Positions 31,679-43,116 of a stretch of 64,000 nt of DNA are shown here, piece after piece. Position 1 is the stretch's first letter; each line of letters starts with the position of its first letter. Under the pieces are notes generated by a model. The model saw nothing but the letters and a program-made list of their open reading frames with translations, ran no database searches and had not been told where the DNA came from. Made by a program: the position numbers and the translations under genes. Where the stretch lies: NCBI GenBank assembly GCA_025174535.1, contig JALBUN010000049.1, positions 1,364,001 through 1,428,000 of the forward strand, given 5' to 3'. The DNA is from Cantharellus purpuraceus. Lineage: Eukaryota > Basidiomycota > Agaricomycetes > Cantharellales > Hydnaceae.

Positions 31679-33309
31679 CTAATATCTCCTTACATGAGCC
31701 CCCGCTAGAGCAGTGGCACTTGGCACGTCAGTGTCAGGGCCACTCGCAGGCACATTCTCGCCCAACGCGGCGAGGTTGACAGGCGCCGGTGCATTTGCAG
31801 GGGTCAAGCTGGTGTTAAGACCGGGCGCAATGAAGACTGGGCCGCCGCCAGCACCAACGGCAGTCAAGTTAGGCGCCAAGAAGGGAACGAACCGGTCTCG
31901 ATTGAGCGGACCGGGGGTGTTACCGCTAGCATTGGTGAGTGGAATCGCAGATCCCCTGAGGTTGTTGTTTTGGTAGCCAGTCACAGAGGCAACTAAAGAG
32001 AAGACATTAGACATGATCCTGGAGGGTGCTGCTTTAATGATTTCACAGAAAACAAATTGCGGATACCAACTTGTTGGTGTCACCACGTCCAAGAGAGCCG
32101 AGTTTCCAGTTGGCTTGGATGGTACTCATAGACGAAAAGTGTGTGAAGTAAGTATGATCAACTGTCCCACGCTTGCTCTGGGGTACTGCACCACCCAGCA
32201 ACAAGGAGAAGACCTGATTGTTGATGTCCGAGGTCTCATTTTCGTCGCATGTCAAGAGAATGAGCGTTCTCCCATCATTGAAGCGAGTGTCATTTAGGAG
32301 GGGGATAAGGAAGAAGTTAAGCCATTCTCCAGCAAAGGTGATGTCGGTGTCGTGCCCATCATTAACGAGGTTGGGAGTGATCCAGACCCATTGTGGTAAG
32401 GCGGATGCGTTGACGTCAGCAGCAAAGTCGTTGAAGTTGCGCTGGAATACTCCGCGCGCGTGCACGTCGGCAACTGAATCATAGGTGATGAGAGGATTGT
32501 GTTTGCGGACATAGAATGTGCGCGGGGCAGCACCGGGCGTTAAATAGTCAACTGAAGCGAAGCTAGAGAAGCCAGGTGAGTTGACTGGGGCTTTGGAACT
32601 CCATACACACCTGACGCCAGGAAATCCATCAGTGGGCATGTTTTCCTGGTATGAGGCCCAAGAGATCCCCTCCGCCTCCAAAAGGTCGACAATAGTCGAA
32701 ATGCTGTAAAATAAACCATCAATACGACTCCATGGTCCGAAAGGTATGCCATACTTTGGAGGGATATTATACAAACCATCGTCTGACAACCCCCAGAAAT
32801 CACCTCCGATGGCTGCGAGGTAATTTGGCTGTGAGGGGTGGGTGACAGCGAAATACGAGTCGAGCAAAATGCCTTCCTTTGCGAGAACTTGGAATACGGG
32901 CTGGTGGGTTTCTTTTTAGTTCATAGTACGAGTCCCTCAATAAAACTTCTTTACACTACTATGTGCCGTCTTGAAGTCAGTGTTTTCAAGCCAAATCTGC
33001 AGGAATGACAAGAACGGTCGGATGAATGATGTGAAGAGTGAGGGGAGATAGAGTGTGAATGGCTACCTGAATGAAGCGATCAAATACTTGGCCAGAAATG
33101 ATGGTCGGTCTCGGAAGGCTACCGTTGCTTGGGCCTACATAATTCGGCGAAGCAATAAGAGGTCCCTGTGAAGGGGGAACGAATTTAGGCATCTGGGAGG
33201 GGTTACAGAGTGAATTTCGATGACACTTGGAGAGGTTAATGTACATCACACGGACCTGAGCGGTACAGGCAACGGTGAGGAGCAAAAGCGCAGAGACTGA
33301 AGCCCACAT
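31679..33309 (-). CDS. secreted acid phosphatase (phosphoesterase family)
   Basis: Hydrolyses phosphate esters outside the cell; the phosphoesterase family (PF04185) includes fungal phosphate-repressible acid phosphatases. ATG 33309 opens a signal peptide (MWASVSALLLLTVACTAQ). Conserved blocks after splicing: FDRFIQ|IWLENTDFKTA, PVFQVLAKEGILLDSYFAVTHPSQPNYLAAIGGDFWG, NIPPNISTIVDLLEAEGISWASYQE, YYVRKHNPL-like FYVRKHNPLITYDSV, NDGHDTDITFAGEWL, LTCDENE and DHTYFTHFS. At least six short introns. Three are inferred from family fit: GTATGG...TTACAG inside PPK|NIS, GTGTGT...TCTAG inside GVS|FASVDY, and GTTGGT...CTCCAG at TNK|IMSNVF. It looks intact. The Pro/Ala/Thr-rich tail is variable in the family. 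Confidence 0.88.
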
Positions 33310-33354
33310 ATTGGAGCTAACGGACTGAGAACCAGACAGTTATTCTATTATATC

Positions 33355-33366
33355 CAGGACTTTATA
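33355..33366 (-). promoter_or_regulatory. TATA-like box of the acid phosphatase gene
   Basis: TATAAAGTCC on the minus strand about 50 bases before the ATG, a fitting distance for a fungal core promoter. Confidence 0.4.
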
Positions 33367-34108
33367 GAAGACGTCAAAATCAGAAGCTAGACCAGGGAAG
33401 AGTCTGACACAAAGTTCAAAAGTGAGAACTGGCTGCAGTAAGCACGTTCAACTTCATGATACGCCACCTTTTGGCGCGAACGTACGATGCTGGGCATCCA
33501 ACCGCACATAGCTAACGTGACATCGAGATTGTATCATGGAAGAAGTTCAAGTCGTGGCGCAGAGTGACAGCAGCCAGCGCCTATGGCACTCAGCAATAAT
33601 AGTGATATTTTTCCTGATGCATGCATGGAACTACTAGTGGTATATTTGCGACAGAGCACATGTATCTAAATGTCTTAAGATGTAAAACACAATTTATTCC
33701 TTGAACCACATCAATTTCTCAATTACAAGCATCAAGAGTTGCAAAAAACTGACCACGTACCCTTACCTACTATATGACTCTTGGGACCAAAGTTTTGGGC
33801 TTATTATGACTCAAGCAAACGGTGCAAACGATGGCCGTCAAGTCATTCATATAACCTCAGACAGCACTGTATTAGGTCCATATATTCAACTACCATGCAA
33901 AGGGGCGCACGATGGCAGAAGATGGCGTGTGGATGATATGGAGACAAGTCTAGACATTCAAAGAGCCCCTTAATCTCGTTCGTGCCCTCCGCCTTTCGTT
34001 AGATTCACTCGCAAAGAGATAAATATACTGACGAGAATGACATGCTTGATATAGTTCAAAACCGATATCAAATTTTCAGATTAAAGCATCGAGTTTCGAA
34101 ACTTCAAA
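33367..34108. other. intergenic region, no gene seen
   Basis: Promoter side of the acid phosphatase and 3' side of the dehydrogenase gene. One 90-codon frame (33701-33973, plus) has no recognisable features or splice context. Confidence 0.5.
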
Positions 34109-35304
34109 CTAGGCGGTTGCAGGATTGACAGCAAGATATCCACCATCGATCGTCAGCTCCTGACCATATATATAGCAACCACTTCTTGATGCCAGATACA
34201 GCACAGTCGCAACCATTTCTTCCTCCCTGAACGACGGCCGGGAAGAGCCTTCAGTACTCAAAGAGATCACGAATAATTTGTAATTTCTGAGAACTCACGT
34301 TCCTCCTCTATTGGCAGGGATTTCCTTTATGCCCATGGCAATTTGGTTCGCCACGTCAGCTGAAAGCGCCATTCCTTGGTGACGTGTCATCTCTGAAGGC
34401 CAGGCGCCAGGAGCAATTGCATTGACACGAATCGGGATATTATGTAACGCAAGCTCAGTGGAGAGCATTTTTGTGAGATGTGAAGCTGCGCTTTTGTTTG
34501 CATTATATGCGAACTGCTGAAAATCAACGGTTATAAGTAACAGATACATAGAAGCACCAACGTGGTCCTGAGACGTCTTCATCATCGAGCTTATGGAAGT
34601 GATATTGATGATTACTGCAACATAGCCAGCAGTCTCCTTGGTAGCTTTCTCGAGCAATCCAAGGCAAGCAGCCGAGACAAAGAAGAGCGGTGTTACATTG
34701 ACGGCGTGTAAGTTGGCCCATTCGTCGACAGTCTGGCTGTCGAACAGTGCACGTCCAAGTGTGGCAGTATCTTTACACTCTGGGGCAGATGGGTTGCTGA
34801 AGAATGGCGCCCTGGGCCCAACTTGACCTGCACTATATGTGATATAAGCAAGAGGTGGATAAGGAAAAGGAAACAGGTAAATCACTTGTTCACGAGAATA
34901 TGTAACTTCCCTTCCTTCCTCTCGATTTCTTCTACTAGGGCTAGAATACTCTGCTTATCTGTAACATCGCAAACAATGCTGGAACAAATTTTAATCCGTG
35001 AGGCACGCTGAAATGGGTGTATAAGAAGCGGCGACGAGCTCACGGGATTAATGCGCCCTTGATATTAGGTAGGCTTTGTGTTGCTTGCTCTAGCACCTCT
35101 TTCCTTCGCCCCGTAATATATACTTGCGCACCGTTACTTGCCAAGCCGCGTGCGATCTAGATTTATGACAACCAGTACAACAACCGCTGACTGACTGGGC
35201 CAGCCTAGCAGTCTTACCATCAACCCGATTCCACTGCCACCACCAGTAACAAGAGCAATAAACCCCGAGACGCCAAACAGTTGCGAAGCCTGAAGAGTCG
35301 CCAT
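34109..35304 (-). CDS. short-chain dehydrogenase/reductase, paralogue 1
   Basis: NAD(P)-dependent oxidoreductase of the classical SDR family; substrate unknown. Start ATG 35304 (MATLQASQLFGVSGF), chosen because the paralogue begins identically. Cofactor motif TGGGSGIG (residues about 21-28), CDVTDK, NNAG formed across an intron (HILVN|NAGQVGPR), INITSISSMM with the catalytic serine region, and active site YNANK. It ends TIDGGYLAVNPATA (stop 34109). Six introns, all GT-AG: after GIGLM, after GALIP, after LHILVN, after KTSQDH, after PANRGG and the short one before EEEMVATVLY. Its tandem paralogue lies 1.5 kb upstream in the same orientation. Confidence 0.85.
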
Positions 35305-36762
35305 TATCACTATCCACTTCCGGTCGTCGACAATAAAGTCTAACTTAGACACGTGGGCCGCTCGGTAATTTGCGATTCCACTCCGACGATCACTCAAGGG
35401 TACCTTTGGCGCGCGGGCACAAGCATAAATGATCAGTTATATAATCGGGATGCTGAACTTATTCAACGGTATCACTCACATAGCTGATTTTGCCACGGTG
35501 CTGCTTGGTTAGTCTCATTGCAGTAGACTCTCAACTTTGGCGGATGCTATAAATGTTGTTTGACTTCTCTGAACAGTCATCTTGAGACCGATCAAGCCTC
35601 TGATGTCAAGTTGAACTTTGTTCAGTATGCCGCAGCCTCCCAAGCCCACTTTCGAATGGGCGAGCTTGTAACTTGAAGGCTTAGCACACCCTCACCGTTT
35701 TGACAGTGGGCTCAGGCTGCGGCGTAACCAACTAAATAGCAAACAGATACCTTCATTGTCTATAACTGGAATGCTGCATAGAAAATGAATAGATAAGAGG
35801 TCGCACTGGATCTCTGAACTCAGCGCCCTAGCCCGAAGATGGGATGGAGATTAAGACTACCCATGTTGCTGGTGAAGCCTTTATGTACACAGGTGGTAAT
35901 TTCTATTTGTCTATCAGATCCCTTCTTCTATGCACACTTTGTACCTTACAGAACTTACATTCAAGAAGATATCTCTCGAAGGGCTTAAGGTCTACTTCTT
36001 GATCTATTGCTGTCATTGCATCGTCTATTTACAGCGCTACATGAAGAAAGGCAGCTAAAATGAGGCCCACGGAATCCCATAAGGTGAACGCAAGAACTCC
36101 TATTGTTTTTTAACATTCTACGTCTGGCATAGCTCTTCTTCGGAATGCAGTTTCAGCGTGTTTAAGTTTGTATGATTTGTATTTGGGGTGAAACGTTGAT
36201 CCCTCGCAAGGAAGCATGGTTCTAGCTAACGATCCCAATGACACCGGCAGTAAACATGATTGCCGCACTGTGCACAATTGCATTTAGTAAATATCAACCT
36301 CCATCTCCATGGATTTTCTGCGAGTTGTTGGATCTATATACGGGCATGCACGTCTCTATACTGTATTCACACAGGCGCCGCCTGATTTTGGTGCATCGCG
36401 TAGATGTATATGCCACCTAGGCTAAGACATGATGCGTGAGACTCAGGAACTGCCTTCTAGCTTCTTACTGACCAGACTATGGGGGGGCAGCCAGTTCCTA
36501 GTTCTCTGTGCGTTGGACGTACCGCGTACAAAGCTAACAGTGACCACCAAGTGATCCGTATGATAACTTCGGCACTGTAAAACCATATAGTATGAGTTTG
36601 TGACACAAGGGACTCAAGATGGCACGCTGTTGAATTGGATACAAGTGATCATGTCTGAAGAGTCACCTTCGTCAAGTACGTGTCCACCACCTCTTTATTT
36701 GTTTCGACCCACGAGATTCGAAACAACACAGGTATAAGCATCAGGAATTTCGAAACCTCTAC
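35305..36762. other. intergenic region between the SDR paralogues
   Basis: A TATA-like TTATATAAC on the minus strand near 35437-35445 may serve the downstream gene. No other gene signal was seen; small frames lack family features. Confidence 0.45.
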
Positions 36763-37928
36763 CTAGGTCGTCGCGGGATTCACTGCAAGGAATCCACCAT
36801 CGACCACCAGCTCCTGACCATATACATAACAACCACTTCTTGACGCCAGATACAAGGCAGTCGCAGCCATTTCTTCCTCTCTGCTCGAGGGGAAACTCTT
36901 CAGTGTTCGAGAGATCCCAGATGATTATCTGGGCACTCACGTTCCTCCTCGATCGGCAGGGATTTTCATTATGCCCATGGCAATCCTATTAGCCACATCA
37001 GCAGGAAGCAGCCTTCCTTGATGACGCGTCATTTCCGACGGCCAAGCACCAGGAACAATTGCATTGACACGAATCGGAATGTTATGCAACGCAAGCTCAG
37101 TGGAGAGCATTTTTGTAAGATGAGAAGCAGCGGCTTTGCTGGTAGTGTATGCAAACTACAACAAATCAACAGCTATAATTGTCAAATAATAGAAACACCC
37201 ACGTGGTTTTGGGAAGTTTTCATCATCGAACTTATGGACGTGACATTAATGATCACCGAGACATAGCCAGGAGTCTCCTTGGCGCCTTTCTCAAGCAATC
37301 CCAGGCAAGCGGTCGAAACAAAGAAGATCGGCATCAAGTTGATTTCATATGTACTGACCCAGTCTTCGACATTCTCGTTGTCGAACAGAGCACGTCCAAG
37401 TGTGGCGGTGTCTTTACACTCTGGAGCAGAAGGGTCGCTGAAGAATGGAGACCTCGGTCCAACCTTACCCGCACTAGATGGTTATGAGTGAAAATGCACA
37501 TGGAAGAGAGACAGTAATCACTTATTGACAAGAATATGTAATTTTCCCTCCCTCCTTTCGATTTCTTCTACCAGTGCCAGAATGCTTTGCTTATCCGTGA
37601 CATCGCAAACAATGCTGGGTATACATATGATGTGACGCACACCCAAATGGGTGTAATAGGACAAGCTCACGGGATTAATGTGCCCTTGATGTCAGATATG
37701 CTTTGTGCTGCTTGCTCTAACACTTCTTTCCTACGCCCCGTGATGTATACTCGTGCCCCATTACTGGCCAGGCCGCGTGCAATCTAGGTTCCAGGTATGA
37801 CTTCCGGTGCGAACTTCATTGTCATGAAGAGACGGTCTCACCATCAAACCTATTCCACTACCACCACCAGTGACGAGAGCGATGAACCCAGAGACGTCAA
37901 ACAGCTGCGAAGCTTGAAGAGTTGCCAT
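36763..37928 (-). CDS. short-chain dehydrogenase/reductase, paralogue 2
   Basis: Same exon structure as the gene at 34109-35304. ATG 37928 (MATLQASQLFDVSGF), TGGGSGIG, VTDKQSIL, VNN|AGKVGPRSPFF, INVTSISSMM, active site YTTSK, PGAWPSEMTRHQG and the end VDGGFLAVNPATT with stop at 36763. Introns fall at the same places. Catalytic serine, tyrosine and lysine are all kept, so both copies could be active. Differences concentrate around VSTYEINLMPIFF and RLLPADVANRIA, possibly affecting substrate choice. A TATAAATA motif lies about 90 bases upstream (38015-38024, minus). Confidence 0.85.
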
Positions 37929-40041
37929 TGTTCTTCCGCTCAGCTAGAGGCAAGCAGGGATATCGATATCAGACGTGGGAATTTACTCTCTCTTCCTGCA
38001 ATCTGCTTACAAGAGTATTTATAATCGATACCAGATGATGATGTCACACGCAAAGAAGGCGTGTGAGTATGCTTCGTAAATATTACTGAATTGTTGTGTA
38101 GGAGAACACTCCCTCCTCAGCACATAACATTCGAGTTCGGTCGACTCCTCAAGTTAAATCACCGATCCTGCGCGTGGACATGGAGTCTTATACTTACAGA
38201 GAAAACGACAGATGAAACTGTGCATGCGCTGGAGGCGCTCGCTGCCGAGGCGGAGACCCGCGCTTGGCGCGACATGCAGCGCCGCTGCCGCATGTCGGCA
38301 GTTGACCAGTCGACGGCGTGGGGCCGAGATGGCCGTGGTATGAGAGTATGCGTGCCGCGGCGTGTGGTCGGTGAGGTGGAGCACCTTGCGTTAGAAGTCC
38401 GCTTGAATTGAGGGTCCTGAACTGGCAAGTGAAGTGTGGATGTTGACATGCCGGCGGAGACGTCGAGCGGTCTTGAAAAAAGTGAAATCATCTAGTGTAA
38501 ATTCATGCTGAGAGTAGTTTTACCGCGGCTCGGCTAAAACCAGGCTCGGCTCAGCTATTTGGGCGAGCCGACTGCTTCGAGAGGCTTGAAGTAATGCAGG
38601 GGGGTCCTTAGGTATAGTTAAATAATTCTCCAAGCCGAATCTTGTATGTGGGGAGCTTCAAATTCCACGGCCGCGAGTTCTAGAGAAGCAGTGGGGAGCT
38701 TGGGTATGCAATTTAAACGTGTGGAAACAGTGTCAAAGGTTAAAGCTTATAGATAGGAGTAGATGTTACTATAGCCAATTCCTTCGCTCTCACTCTAGGT
38801 GGTGGGATGTGGGACCTGATGCTGCATGTGATGAGGGACTCCAAGCACTTAGCTGTGTAGTCTCTCGATACAGGTATTCTGTGCTGGGAAATGCGAGGAA
38901 AATACATGTTGTCACTAGGTCAGACATTGTAGACGTATATAAGGATACGTCAGGGATACATGGTAGAATAATTCAGGACTTTTGAGCTCAAGAGTAGTGG
39001 CTAAGCCTATGGTGGTAACGAGAGGACGTTAGGAGTTTACTTATAGCATAACGTAAAGAAGCGTCTTGCACGGGTGGTAACTCTCCTGGAACTTCACAGC
39101 TTCGAGAGGCCAGGTTTTTGCTACTATATGGACTCCCGTCTGCTTTTGGGAGCTCTGCTTTTGTTGCCAATAAAAGTTCACTTGACCAATGAAAGACTGC
39201 GGACTGTGACTATACTTGAAACGTTTCCACTGGGTTATTCCAGATTACGCGGAGAGTAGACAGAGAAAGACGGCGTTCACACTTCACGCAACAATTTGAT
39301 GAGGAAGTCAAGCATTGGATATTACGAAGTCAGCCTGACATTACGTCACGCGACAGCTGACACACTGATACCAGTTTGACATGACATCTCTCCATTCCGC
39401 TATGCAGTGGCTGGCCTGAGAATGAACGGGTAATTATTTCAAGTCGTCTCGGAGGACAGTAAGAACGCTCGATTCAAGTAGCGGCAAGCGCATAACAGAG
39501 CCGATTGTAGGCTCACAGGGCACTACACCTCGACAGAGCCAAGATTGGAGCTCGGTACGAGTGCAAGTTCGGTGATTATGGAAGAACAAGGTCGCTGATG
39601 ATCTAGGAGAACATCATGGTAATCGAAATCCGATTTCAACGGACAACGACCAACTATTAATCATGATAAACGCGCACATACTGCTATTCTTGTTTTAGGC
39701 TGTTCTGGAGTGCTCACAACACCGGATTTCGTTTGTATACCGCGACCGGCACTTGGATTAGTATACCTGAACGCTATGACCCTGCTCACCACGAGATAGT
39801 GCACATTTGGGGTGGTCTGTTGCTTCACCTCATGCCCAGATAGCAGAGAATAGCCGAGTTGCTTGCAGTCCGAAGGTGCGCGATTCAAAGCCTTGGCTTC
39901 TTACAGACCAAGCCATCCAGATATTCAAACATTCAAGCTCAAGGACAGCCTTACTGCGAAAAGTCCGCTGAATTACGTAAGGGCTCCTGATGTGTGACAT
40001 AGCAGGCGAAGCTGTGTCACAAACAAAACAACCCAAGTGAT
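37929..40041. other. intergenic region, no convincing gene
   Basis: Contains a GC-rich patch (38210-38490) open on both strands and several small frames without recognisable domains. A good donor-like sequence (GTAAGTATAAG, minus, near 38196) stands alone. A small unrecognised gene at 38091-38491 cannot be excluded. Confidence 0.45.
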
Positions 40042-41713
40042 GGCTCATTTAACGAAACCAGAACAGTACAATATAGAAGATACTAACATCGCCTTGCTGG
40101 GCACTGACGTGAGGTGTTGCCGCTCATTTACGCGCTATTTTTTTGCTTATTGTTATGCAAACTATTGTCATACCGTGTGTAGCTCGAAAAGCGGGTTCGT
40201 GAGCATGCAGGAGACAAGGAAAGTGCCTGGGAAGATGCAGGGAAAGCTCCAGGGACTGAGATATGGCGTGTGGAGAAGTTTAAAATCAAAATCTGGCCTG
40301 AGGACCGTAAAGGTGTATTTTATAATGGAGATTCTTACATCGTGCTGCATGTAAGTCAGTGTCTGATCCATTTTAGTAGCCAAGTGTTGGTAGTTACCCT
40401 GACTCCTGAGTCATGCTAATGACTTGACAGACGTACAAGAAGACTCCCGACTCGGAGGAATTATCGTATGATCTTCATTTTTGGCTTGGGGAGGAAACGA
40501 CACAGGACGAGGCTGGAACCGCGGCCTATAAAACCGTTGAGTTAGACGATCGTAAGTGAATTCATTACATTTTTTCTTTACTCTCTGTGCGTTGTCGGGA
40601 ATTGCCTATCTATAACGGGGCTCTGCCAGAGTGTTTGCACTTCATATAGCTTCTCTATGGATGAACTCGAAATGGCCTGATTTCTGACTTGTGGTGCCAG
40701 ATCTGCATGGAACTCCCGTGCAATATCGTGAGGCTCAGTCATACGAGTCTCCCCGATTCCTCTCGTACTTTCCACATTTTGTGACCCTGCACGGCGGGGT
40801 TTCGACTGGATTCCACCATGTCTCTTCCCCCCCACCTCTAGATCTCCACAGGCTGTACCACATCAAGGCCATTGCCACAGGCCGCGACGGCCATGGCACA
40901 CATTTTATTATACGTCAAGTAAGCGAACCACCCACCATTCATCAGCGATGAATATGCATGTCGAGAACTATCTTGACCGATAATCCACAGGTCAAGGGCG
41001 ACTCTACAAACGTGCAGAACGCTGAAGCGGATGTGCTTGTCCTTGACAAAGGGTCACACATGTGGCAATTTAATCGTAAAGGCAGCGCTGGCAAGGAACG
41101 GTTCCGGGCCTCCGAGTTCGCGAGGAGCATCATTGAGGAGCGGCAGAAGGCTGGTCAATTTAAATCAATAGGTACGGATCAACTACTTGAAATTGAGTGC
41201 ACAGAAGAGCTGTACATTCCCTTTTAATGAAGATATCAAGGTATTCGGTATGTGGATTGGTGTATATTATCGAGAAAGTATGTTATTGACTTATGGAGAT
41301 ATACAGATGAAGGCGGTCCTGGGGCTGGCACATTCCTTGCAGAGATTGGCACTAATACAACTACAATCGCAGCCATAGCCACCCCCACTTCTGCGACATT
41401 GCCACCATCCCTCTTCCGCGTTTCCGATGCCACTGGTGCATTCACGGTGGCTCCTGTTCCCTCCTCGCCACCGCGCCGTGGGGATCTTTCCACATCGGAT
41501 ATATTCATTCTTGACGACATTGGGAATGCCATCGCCCCTGCTGTTTACGTATGGATTGGAAAAGCAGCAAGCGAAGGGGAGCGTAGGATGGGTGTTCACT
41601 TTGCACAGAGATATCTGCGAAGCAAGGGAGATCCCAGGATCGCCAGAATAAGTGTGGTGAAAATCAATGAAGGGCAGGAGAATGAGACTTTCTTGAGAGT
41701 ATTGGAGGCTTGA
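40042..41713 (+). CDS. gelsolin-repeat actin-binding protein (fragmin/severin type)
   Basis: Binds, severs and caps actin filaments, usually in a calcium-dependent way, in the cytoplasm. ATG 40042 ([20 protein letters not shown]). Splicing gives [19 protein letters not shown] (intron 40110-40179), [33 protein letters not shown] (gelsolin repeat 1), [20 protein letters not shown] and RLYHIKA (repeat 2), [24 protein letters not shown], then [14 protein letters not shown] and the last exon with [22 protein letters not shown] (repeat 3), ending FLRVLEA. Three repeats, about 370 residues, the usual size for this family. The intron before DEGGPG (about 41171-41307) is the longest. A start at 40042 fits the family length. 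Confidence 0.85.
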
Positions 41714-43116
41714 TAGGGGTTTCTTCCTTTGGAGTGATACATGAGGCAGACTCAGGATGTAACAGTGTTCAACGACATGTATGGGCCAGGGGGTGTACGC
41801 TTAGCGAGGCATCCGCAGCCCGAGATCCGAGAATTGCATGGCCAAACTGATAGAAAGACTCTCTGAACCTGCCAGGGACCAAATCCAAATCCTAACCATT
41901 CGGTCAATTGTGTCACCGACCCTTGCATGACATAATGCTCATTGGGGACATCTGTAGCATCTTACTTACAATGGAAAGACCGCATGTGTAGCCTCTGTGA
42001 CGTCTGACCTGCCACGCTAGTGTATTAATCCTATCCAAACCATCGATTGACGTCAAGACAAATGGGACATCTTGATGCTTTCGTGCTGTATGCATGCGGA
42101 ATTGCCAACACACAGGATCATGTTGTGGCTTGGAATACGCATGAGCTTCGCGTTCGATCTCCTGTCTGGGTCCAATACCGGTAATAGGAAGGAGCGCTCA
42201 TCTGCCATAGTATCTCATGTCCTAGGAGCAACCCCAAGCGGGAGAAGACAGAGATGCGTGGGCCCCCACATCGGGGAGACATCGATAACCGTGTGGAGAT
42301 CTCTGGTGCTCGTGACTGGCTTGGGATGCCCAGACAATGTCATGTGTACTGGAAGAATCCGGATATTGGTTCATAGTTCCCCAATGAACTGGATGGAGCC
42401 GTTATTTATGATGAAGGGGTGACTCGAAGAGGTTTGTGGCATGATCCATTGTGGAAACGCAATAATTACTGATTAGTCGCATGCAGCACGAAACACATGA
42501 AATAATTATCCTTTCAGGCCCCTATTCGCAGGACTGGTACTCACTATACCTACCTTTGGTGGAAGCGGACGTAAATCGTTAGTGTGGTGACAACGTAATG
42601 CGGGTCACTGGGAGTGGCGTTTCGCGACGTTAGTCAGGCGCAGAAACACTAAAAGTTCACGTGCAGTGTAGCGTTTGTGGAAAGTCTGATGCAAGAAATG
42701 GTGTGAAAGTTAGGAGAGGGAGGTGAAGGAGAGGAATATATTGACTGTTTGAGAAGGCAGCGACAAGCAGGAATACGACCGTTGGGCGGGCCGCCACGGG
42801 GATTGAATGGTAGCCGAGAGAAATGCGGGGGTGACCCTGCCAATCTTAACGACGGCTTGCACGCTTCCATTCCTCTTCCTCTTCTTCTCTTCTTTCGCAT
42901 CATCCTATCTGCGTTGCTGTGTCCTTCTGGTAACAAGACGAAAAGCGTCTGCTGTTCCCTCTACTACCAGCGCGCTTATCACCACTCAAGCCAGCCCAAC
43001 AATATACTTGGATCTCATCTGAGGGTTGGCCGGAACTTCTGCCTAGTCTACCCACACTGTTTGTCTCCAAGGCTCCTACTTCTTATCTCTATTTCTTTCG
43101 ACCCATCCCACTCCGT
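41714..43116. other. intergenic region with promoter of the zinc-finger gene
   Basis: No gene recognised from 41714 to about 42640. CT-rich stretches near 42860-42900 and 43030-43110 resemble a fungal leader and start region of the following gene. Confidence 0.45.

Noticed and set aside
33701..33973. 90-codon plus-strand frame
   Set aside because: No recognisable motif, no leader or splice signals; typical random frame.
38091..38491. GC-rich open frames on both strands (106 and 110 codons) with a donor-like GTAAGTAT
   Set aside because: No domain, no second exon that continues either frame, and both strands equally open; noise from GC-rich composition is the simpler reading.
42072..42422. 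116-codon plus-strand frame in the intergenic region
   Set aside because: Composition without domain pattern, and no neighbouring exons.
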